Positions 28,805 to 35,391 of a DNA stretch of 64,000 bases are shown piece by piece (positions within the stretch are counted from its first letter, which is position 1; each line of letters starts with the position of its first letter). The DNA lies in contig NZ_BMDP01000001.1 in assembly GCF_014635845.1 (NCBI RefSeq), positions 1 to 64,000 on the forward strand. Direction: 5' to 3'. The notes under the pieces are model-generated. The model ran no database searches, had not been told where the DNA came from, and was given only the letters and a program-made list of their open reading frames with translations. The translations under genes and the position numbers were made by a program. The DNA comes from Oxalicibacterium solurbis. Lineage in GTDB: Bacteria; Pseudomonadota; Gammaproteobacteria; Burkholderiales; Burkholderiaceae_D.

Positions 28805-29479
28805 ATGAACCAAGCTGCTTTACGGGAATTCAACCAACAACCGGTCATCCGCCTGGTCGATGACGATGTTTCCTTCCGACGCGCCATTCAACGGGTGCTC
28901 CAGACTTCCGGCTATCTTGTAGAAGACTACGGCTCCGTCGGCGACATGCTGCTCGCAGGCGTAGGCAATTATCACGGCTGCCTCATTCTCGACATCCACA
29001 TGCCCGGTCCCAGCGGACTGGATTTGCAGGACATGCTCAAGGCGCATGCGAACTCGCTGCCCGTGATCTTCGTAACGGGCGAAGCAACCGTACGCGAATC
29101 CGTCCGCGCGATGAAGGCCGGTGCCGCGGACTTCCTGCTCAAGCCGATCGAAGCCGAAACATTGCTGGCCGCGGTAGACAAAACCCTGCAAGAAGCATCC
29201 AGCTGCAGACAGCAGAATGAACAATTCTCTTCTTTGCGGACGCGTTATGCATCCCTCAGTTCCCGTGAAAAGGAAATTGTGAATATGGTTGGCAACGGCA
29301 TGCTGAACAAGCAAATCAGCGCAGCACTCAATGTGGCGGAACGTACCGTGAAAGCGCACCGTGCCAGAGCCATGGAGAAAATGGAAGTCCGTACGCTGGC
29401 GGAACTGGTCCGCTCCATGGAGCAGCTCTACCGTCACAATACCGAACGCGAGACGATCTCTCACCTGGAGGCGGTATAG
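28805..29479 (+). CDS. FixJ/NarL-type response regulator
   Basis: A 224-residue two-domain regulator. The receiver (about 12-130) has VDDD (18-21), phospho-acceptor Asp63 in ILDIHMPGPSG, and the lysine in LLKPIE. The output is a LuxR-type helix-turn-helix (about 155-215: LSSREKEIVNMVGNGMLNKQ, then VAERTVKAHRARAMEKM). The receiver style, with GEATVRESVRAMKAGAADFL, is that of FixJ. The ATG at 28805 is chosen for its GGAGA site; an in-frame ATG 12 bases upstream is possible. The sensor kinase gene starts six bases after its stop, so the two are an operon. Confidence 0.92.
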   Translation: MNQAALREFNQQPVIRLVDDDVSFRRAIQRVLQTSGYLVEDYGSVGDMLLAGVGNYHGCLILDIHMPGPSGLDLQDMLKAHANSLPVIFVTGEATVRESVRAMKAGAADFLLKPIEAETLLAAVDKTLQEASSCRQQNEQFSSLRTRYASLSSREKEIVNMVGNGMLNKQISAALNVAERTVKAHRARAMEKMEVRTLAELVRSMEQLYRHNTERETISHLEAV

Positions 29480-29485
29480 CATAGC

Positions 29486-31402
29486 GTGCGCCCGATCCTG
29501 ACGGAGGCGCGAAAACGATGCGCGGGAAGCGGATTTTGCCGGCTGCTGCTGTCATGCGCTGCGCTCTCGTACATCATGATTTCTTTCCATTGTGTTCCCG
29601 CATACGCACATGAGGTGCGCACCGGTCACGATGACCGCAAGACCATCCTGCTGCTGAACCCGTCCGATACGCTATCCGTAGACATCCATGTAACGGACCG
29701 TGCGATGTTCGATGTTTTCAAGAAGTCGCCTCAGCAGATATCCATTCTTTCCGAGAATGTGATGCCGCAGACGGAACCGGCAGGAGAGCTGGAACGCGAT
29801 ACGGTTGCGCTATTGGAAAAAAAATATCGCGGCATCGATATCGATCTTGTCATGGCACGTGGAGAAACGGCGGTCGCCTTCATGGAACGATATGGAAATC
29901 GCATCTGGCCCGGCGTATCCGCGATGTATTTTTCCGTATCGGACATGTCGCCCTATTTCTATCGCCACCCTGCCGGCATGAGCGGCATCTTCATCGGCCA
30001 TGATTCGGCAGGCAATCTCGATCTGATCCGGCGTTTGCAGCCGCAAGTCAGGCACATTATTCAGATCGTCGATACACAAATTCCCGACGCAATACGCAGC
30101 ATGCAAGCCACGATGGCCAAGGCAGTTGCAGCATCAAAGCAGGATATCCGCGTAAATACCGTACAACAGATGGAGCTATCTACTCTTTTTCAGAAAACCA
30201 ACCATCTTCCCGAAAACGTTGCACTGCTGGCCATTGCGATCGACGACAAGCACAGTGGAATATTTCACGCCAATGGCAATGCCATTCATGCGCTGTCAAC
30301 CGACTTCAACGCCCCCTTGTACGGCATGCAGCAAAGTTTCCTCGGAAATGGCATCGTCGGCGGGAAAATGGTCGACTTGGCCGCACATGGCAAACAGGCG
30401 GCAGAAATGGCCATGACGCTTTTGATGCATCCTGAAGCCAAACCGCAATTCGCAACAACTATCGAATCATATTGCGCCATCGACGACAGGCAGTTTCATC
30501 GATGGAACATGAATGCCGATGCACTGAACAACCGTTGCAACCGGCTGTTTCATGCACCGTCGTTCTGGGAGCTACATGGCCGGCAAATCGTCATTGCCGT
30601 CATATTGGCAGCTCTGGTCCTGTTGCTTCTGCTTGCTTTCGAACTGCAACGCAGGAAACGCATTCGCGCCGACGAAGAAGCGACACGCCACAAGGTTGCA
30701 TTGGTACACGCTGCCAGATTGAGCAGCGTCGGCGAACTGACCGCATCCATCGTGCATGAAATCAATCAACCCTTGGGTGCGATCCTGGCCAACGTCAGTG
30801 CCGCCAGCATGATGCTGTCGCAGCATACTTTCACCGAAACGGAATTGAAGGCGATTCTCACAGACATCCGCGAAGACAATCTGCGCGCCAGCGAAACCAT
30901 CAAAAAGCTGCGGGCACTGCTTAGCAAGCATTCATTGGAAGTAAAACCGATTTCATTGAATGAGATAGTCGAAACCAGCCGCAGCCTGCTCGGCAACCTT
31001 GCGATCCGCCACCACGCCACATTGCAGATTCATCTGCAGGACGGCTTGCCCTCCGTCCTCGGAGACTGCACGCACTTGCAGCAGGTCATGATCAATCTCG
31101 TATCCAACGGCATGGAATCCATGGACGAATTGCCGCCTGAACAACGTGTCCTGCGCATTCGAACGGAAGTCAACGAGGCCGGGCATGTCGTATTGACGGT
31201 TGCCGATTTCGGAGCGGGGATTGCCACCGATGCCCTTGACAAGATTTTCGATTCCTTCTTCACGACAAAGGAAGAAGGCATGGGAATGGGGCTGGCTATC
31301 GTCAAAACGATCGTCGAGATGCATCACGGCACGATAACCGCCTCGAACAGCCCTTATGGTGGCGCTGTTTTCAGGGTGGTGATTCCGGCGATTTTGTCGT
31401 AA
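29486..31402 (+). CDS. sensor histidine kinase with ABC-substrate-binding-like periplasmic sensor
   Basis: A 638-residue inner-membrane kinase starting with GTG. A hydrophobic signal-anchor (about 18-41) leads into a periplasmic domain (about 50-345) like the ABC_sub_bind family (TILLLNPS, then MYFSVSDMSPYF and GIFIGHDSAGNLDL). A membrane helix follows (about 366-386). The cytoplasmic part has the dimerisation box SIVHEINQPLGAI with phosphorylated His424, then the ATPase with N box INLVSNGMES (536-545), G1 DFGAGI and G2 GMGMGLAI. It should phosphorylate the FixJ-type regulator encoded just upstream. The ligand is probably a small molecule bound like a transport substrate. An alternative start is the in-frame ATG at residue 31, but that would shorten the signal. 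Confidence 0.9.
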   Translation: MRPILTEARKRCAGSGFCRLLLSCAALSYIMISFHCVPAYAHEVRTGHDDRKTILLLNPSDTLSVDIHVTDRAMFDVFKKSPQQISILSENVMPQTEPAGELERDTVALLEKKYRGIDIDLVMARGETAVAFMERYGNRIWPGVSAMYFSVSDMSPYFYRHPAGMSGIFIGHDSAGNLDLIRRLQPQVRHIIQIVDTQIPDAIRSMQATMAKAVAASKQDIRVNTVQQMELSTLFQKTNHLPENVALLAIAIDDKHSGIFHANGNAIHALSTDFNAPLYGMQQSFLGNGIVGGKMVDLAAHGKQAAEMAMTLLMHPEAKPQFATTIESYCAIDDRQFHRWNMNADALNNRCNRLFHAPSFWELHGRQIVIAVILAALVLLLLLAFELQRRKRIRADEEATRHKVALVHAARLSSVGELTASIVHEINQPLGAILANVSAASMMLSQHTFTETELKAILTDIREDNLRASETIKKLRALLSKHSLEVKPISLNEIVETSRSLLGNLAIRHHATLQIHLQDGLPSVLGDCTHLQQVMINLVSNGMESMDELPPEQRVLRIRTEVNEAGHVVLTVADFGAGIATDALDKIFDSFFTTKEEGMGMGLAIVKTIVEMHHGTITASNSPYGGAVFRVVIPAILS

Positions 31403-31415
31403 CGGAAATTATTTG

Positions 31416-31431
31416 ATGCAGTCCCCTGCAT
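31416..31431. terminator. weak hairpin between convergent kinase and eCIS cargo genes
   Basis: ATGCAG-TCCC-CTGCAT is a perfect 6-bp stem with a 4-base loop in the 69-bp space between convergent genes. T and A runs on both sides are modest, so it may serve as a weak bidirectional terminator. Confidence 0.35.
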
Positions 31432-31471
31432 GCGTATATGCACCATCTTAATTTTCTTCACCCACGAAAAA

Positions 31472-34400
31472 CTATTGTTCATCGATATCGATAACTGGTG
31501 AATTTTTACCTGGTATTGTTTGAGGATCACTCGTCACCCTGAAGGTCGTCCCTGGAAGAAAAATGACTTCCGCGACACGTGGCGCAACAGTTGTATCTCT
31601 GACGTCATTTCTCTCGTTGACGGAAACTGAATCTGCAATTTTTCCATGCTGAGATTGAATGCGCAAAATTACTCCGGTGCGAAAAGCCGTATACCACTTG
31701 CTCTGATCCACCCCGCCAACAGTGGAAATGCCACGCGCCAACTTGACGTATCCATTAGCATGCGTGTCCAGGCTTGAGGTGCTCATGAATTTATTAAGCG
31801 TGAAAGTCGTATTGCGATCGTATCCGGAAATATTGCCAATCAAGGAAGTAATTGCCTCGCCGCGCCATGCAATGCCATTGTATTCAGGCAATTGATGCAT
31901 GGCCTCCAATGTAAACTCGTTGTGACGAACCGCCTCTTTGTAAAGTTCATCAGCAGTAATCGTTGAATGCAGACCGAGAACCTTGACCATATGGCGCTCT
32001 GCAAATGAAAGTGCTTTCCACGCATTTGTTTCTTCAAGGGTCAATCCCGGAACTGGCAATTGCATCTTGGCGATGAGTGTAGGGTGTTTTTGAGCTGTAC
32101 TCATCATTGCTTTTATTTTTATCAGTGCCTCGAACTTGCTATCGTTGGCAACAATATTTTGGATGGCATAGGCTGTTGTGGTGTAGGCCGTGACGTTGCG
32201 AAGAAGTTTCGGTTTTTCAGATGAATTGTATGTGCCGATATCCATGCCAAGCTGATTCTCGAGCAAGGTGTTATGTTGCGTTTGCCGATTCAAACTGCCG
32301 ATAATCGGTGAATAAAGCGCTAACCGATTGTTGTCCATATCGGTGTGATACTCGACCTCGTCCGGGAACAAATGCAGGTATCCGGCTTCCAGGCAAACGT
32401 GAGTGCGCAAATCCGCTTCCGTAAGCGGGCGAATGCTGCGATACGATTTCGGCCCTGGTATGTATTCGCAACCATAGGTTTTCGCAACGGCCATGATTTC
32501 ATGGAAGCTGTGATCTTTCGACGTCAACATCCATCCGAGCAGTGCCAGCCGGAAATCGTACCGATCCGTCGGATTGCCGAGGAAATTCAAAGCTTGATAC
32601 ATCCGGTCGGTTGTGCCTGACGGTCCTGTCATCACAGGCATCTTCAATACGTTAAGCGCTTCGTTTGTCCAATCGTTATTCAGATTTGGCTTGTAGCGGG
32701 CGCTCCCCTCTTCCCACGGAAGCTTGGCATTGCTCTGGAACGCGCCCATATTGTCGAATCTGGGTGCGTGCTCTTCCATCAGGAAGTCTTTTTCACGCTG
32801 ACTCAATCGGGCATCGAGTGCCCCGGAAAGAAGATCATCATTGCTTCGGTGCGTAGATGAATAAACCTTTTCCAGTTGTTTCTGAAGACGTTCTACCAGC
32901 ACACGTTTCTTGAGCTTGTCATTTGCCCTGACCTTGTTTACCGTAGCCAGTAGCCGATCGTCTGCCGGGTCATGAAAATTTCCCGACCAGGCTGTCGCCA
33001 GAACACGCAGTTCATGCAATGCCCTGATTTTTTCCTTTTTCCCAACCGCTTCCTGAATTTCGCCCATTTTCTCCAGAACGGCCTGATATGCCTCATTTCC
33101 GCCGGCCTCGCCAAGGAATTCGTTCTGTTCGCCGATGAGTGCCCCGCGATCGAGCGCAAACAAATCATGCGCCAAACCATCGAAAGCATTATCCGGAACA
33201 TGCGCAAGATCGTCATCGCCTCCCTCTTCCGTCACTCGTAACGATGGCGGCAACAAGAGGGTAGATGTTTGTACTGCCTGTAATATCTCCCCCATTTTGG
33301 TGTTCGCCTGACCGTGGATGCTGCGAAAATCGGACAGAATTCCTGTTTCTTTCGTATTGTCTTTCAACCATTGCCAGGTGTATTTCCTGATATCCGCCAG
33401 ATTCTTCAGCACGACGGCCTGGGTAGAACCATTTCCTCTATTGGTCTGCAAATCATGCAATGCCGTCTTGATCTTCAGATAGGTACTCGTACCAAATGTA
33501 TTGCCGAGAAAAGCATTGTGTTCACCTACAAGATCCCCTTCCACCATCGTCAACTGATTCAATCCTTCGATCGACAATGCGTTCAATTTCGCGTTGTCTC
33601 TCATATCAAGCGCTTCTTCTCTTGGCTGTTTGCTGCTGGAAATTGACTGGCCCTGATATAGCGCATCGTCCTTGTCGCGGGTCTTGAAATCCCCGGGAGC
33701 GACATACAGATCCTTCATCTTTCCGGAAAAAGGAACCAGGTCGTAATAGGAGCCTGTAATTTGCTCCTTGCGTGTTCCGATTGCCGTTCCATCATTCGCA
33801 TCGAGGCCGCGGCCCTGTAAATCCAGCTTGGCGCCATCCCAGTTATCTGCCCATTCGCCGACACCGTTAATGCGATCCGACAGCATCTTCTTGAACGGAC
33901 CGAGTGATGCGTTATAGAAGCCTGTCATCTTTTCCCGCAGGTTGCCATTGTCGATGGCATCCAATACACGATTGGCGTCTTTCCCCACATTACCGGGATA
34001 ACGCGGATCGTCTCCACCGAATACCCGACCGGCATTGCCGGAAGGTGCGTCGACGTTCATTGCCTGCTTCATCTTGGCGATTGCCTGCGTCGCTGCGTGC
34101 TCCGCATGCGGCTCCGTGAAGCAGTATTTTCCGAGGCGGTCTTCATAGGCTTCCGCCAAGGGCATATAGGCATACTGGCGCACCCTGCTTTTCGCCTGCA
34201 CGGTGGGCAGCGATTGCTGTCGTCGCAATAACTGGACAGCCGTCGTCGACTTCCCTGCCAAAAGCGCTTTCTCGCCCATGACATCCGCCTCGTGCTCAAG
34301 GCCACTGTCGTCATTGATATCGATGCCGCGCATTTGCCGCATGGAAGGAACGCGGCCCTGCTTCTGTTGAACGACGTGCCAGGCTTCATGCGGCAAATGC

Positions 34401-34759
34401 CTCTCCTGACCCGGCCCAAGGTAAATATCGCTTCCTTGCGCATAAGCATATGCCTGCAGTTGTGCCGGCGCGCTGGAGTTGTAATGAACCTTGACATCGT
34501 CCATTGACATGCCCGACATGGATTCGATACCGCTCCTGAGCTGGCGAGGCAGGCCGTTATCGGATGACGGTAGAGAAACTGCCTGAAAATGAGGAAATTC
34601 CCGAGCACTTCCCGCGGAAATTTCATTTAATCTTCGCTGGGCAATCGCTTGTACGCGATTGTCGACGAACATCGCCTGCGCAGCAGAAGAACCAATTTTT
34701 TCGTCTTCCTCGATTGACTTGTTTTGTTTGACCGGCTCATTCGCAATAGATTGTTTCAT
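31472..34759 (-). CDS. eCIS cargo: DUF4157 protein with C-terminal ADP-ribosyltransferase-like domain
   Basis: A 1095-residue putative toxin, last gene of the eCIS operon. Numbering is from the ATG at 34759, which overlaps the upstream stop (TGATG) and has an AGGAG site; a GTG at 34762 is an alternative. The DUF4157 domain (about 70-160), the hallmark of eCIS cargo, contains LPHEAWHVVQQKQGRVPS with the HExxH motif (His124, Glu125, His128) and EHEAD near 155-159. Two similar units lie at about 405-440 (GDLVGEHNAFLGN) and 535-572 (GALIGEQNEFLGE). The C-terminus (about 950-1078) has the arrangement of an R-S-E ADP-ribosyltransferase: AWRGE (Arg966), FMSTSS (993-996), and AEVIFLPGTTFRV with Glu1064. 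The residue two before Glu1064 is Val, not Glu/Gln as in the usual ExE. No signal peptide. Base composition is clearly more AT-rich than the machine genes. The target is unknown. Confidence 0.85.
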   Translation of the reverse strand: MKQSIANEPVKQNKSIEEDEKIGSSAAQAMFVDNRVQAIAQRRLNEISAGSAREFPHFQAVSLPSSDNGLPRQLRSGIESMSGMSMDDVKVHYNSSAPAQLQAYAYAQGSDIYLGPGQERHLPHEAWHVVQQKQGRVPSMRQMRGIDINDDSGLEHEADVMGEKALLAGKSTTAVQLLRRQQSLPTVQAKSRVRQYAYMPLAEAYEDRLGKYCFTEPHAEHAATQAIAKMKQAMNVDAPSGNAGRVFGGDDPRYPGNVGKDANRVLDAIDNGNLREKMTGFYNASLGPFKKMLSDRINGVGEWADNWDGAKLDLQGRGLDANDGTAIGTRKEQITGSYYDLVPFSGKMKDLYVAPGDFKTRDKDDALYQGQSISSSKQPREEALDMRDNAKLNALSIEGLNQLTMVEGDLVGEHNAFLGNTFGTSTYLKIKTALHDLQTNRGNGSTQAVVLKNLADIRKYTWQWLKDNTKETGILSDFRSIHGQANTKMGEILQAVQTSTLLLPPSLRVTEEGGDDDLAHVPDNAFDGLAHDLFALDRGALIGEQNEFLGEAGGNEAYQAVLEKMGEIQEAVGKKEKIRALHELRVLATAWSGNFHDPADDRLLATVNKVRANDKLKKRVLVERLQKQLEKVYSSTHRSNDDLLSGALDARLSQREKDFLMEEHAPRFDNMGAFQSNAKLPWEEGSARYKPNLNNDWTNEALNVLKMPVMTGPSGTTDRMYQALNFLGNPTDRYDFRLALLGWMLTSKDHSFHEIMAVAKTYGCEYIPGPKSYRSIRPLTEADLRTHVCLEAGYLHLFPDEVEYHTDMDNNRLALYSPIIGSLNRQTQHNTLLENQLGMDIGTYNSSEKPKLLRNVTAYTTTAYAIQNIVANDSKFEALIKIKAMMSTAQKHPTLIAKMQLPVPGLTLEETNAWKALSFAERHMVKVLGLHSTITADELYKEAVRHNEFTLEAMHQLPEYNGIAWRGEAITSLIGNISGYDRNTTFTLNKFMSTSSLDTHANGYVKLARGISTVGGVDQSKWYTAFRTGVILRIQSQHGKIADSVSVNERNDVRDTTVAPRVAEVIFLPGTTFRVTSDPQTIPGKNSPVIDIDEQ

Positions 34760-35379
34760 CACGCCTCTCCTTCATTGCGATACATGAAAATCGTAAAGTC
34801 ATCTTCCAGATAACCATCGATCAGTTCCACGCGGGGCGCCAGCATTCGGCAAAAGGAAAGAACTTTTTTTCTGTCATGGCCGATCAGCAATGGATGTTCG
34901 GGGAAACGCTCGGTATCCAGCATGTTGAACGCCAATGCGTAACGTGCATTCGCATACAAGCGCGCAATCAGCTCGTAATGAAAATACGGGTTCATGCAGC
35001 GGTACCCCATCGCACCGCAGGCAAATACGACATCCACCTTCGGCAATTCGGCAGTGGCGAAATCGCTCTGATAGAACGCCGTCGCCGGATGATGGCGATA
35101 GCGTCGATGCGCCTCTTCGATGAATTCCGGCATCTGGTCGATGCCGATGTATTCGAATTGGCTGACGTACCGATCCAGATACGCCTTCAGATCGCCATAC
35201 CCACAGCCCGCATCGAGAATGGAACTGCCTTCCAGCGCTCCGACCTGGGCCAGCACTGCATAGCGCGCCTGCTGGCTGTGCTCGCCGCGCCAGCCCAGCA
35301 CCTTCACATCGCCCGGCATGTGTTCCGCGATGCGATGCCGGTGGTAATGCATGACGGTGGCTTTTTCGATCAGGTTCAT
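34759..35379 (-). CDS. class I SAM-dependent methyltransferase in the eCIS operon
   Basis: A 206-residue methyltransferase. Motif I is SILDAGCGYGDL (about 53-64), the acidic end of strand 2 is YIGIDQM, and the central segment PKVDVVFACGAMGYRCMN fits the family. It is translationally coupled to the cargo gene (TGATG overlap) and starts 12 bp after the membrane protein gene. It lacks a DUF4157 or signal, so it is probably cytosolic. It may modify the cargo or machine, or be cargo itself; neither is shown. Methyltransferases are not part of the core Afp/PVC set. Confidence 0.82.
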   Translation of the reverse strand: MNLIEKATVMHYHRHRIAEHMPGDVKVLGWRGEHSQQARYAVLAQVGALEGSSILDAGCGYGDLKAYLDRYVSQFEYIGIDQMPEFIEEAHRRYRHHPATAFYQSDFATAELPKVDVVFACGAMGYRCMNPYFHYELIARLYANARYALAFNMLDTERFPEHPLLIGHDRKKVLSFCRMLAPRVELIDGYLEDDFTIFMYRNEGEA

Positions 35380-35391
35380 CGCATGTTTCCC

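Noticed and set aside
29486-31402. Kinase gene as part of a transporter because of its ABC-substrate-binding-like domain
   Set aside because: The same chain continues into a full HisKA/HATPase, and no permease or ATPase gene is nearby.
34093-34110. HAE motif in the cargo as a nucleotide deaminase site
   Set aside because: No PCxxC partner motif follows, so the match is too weak.
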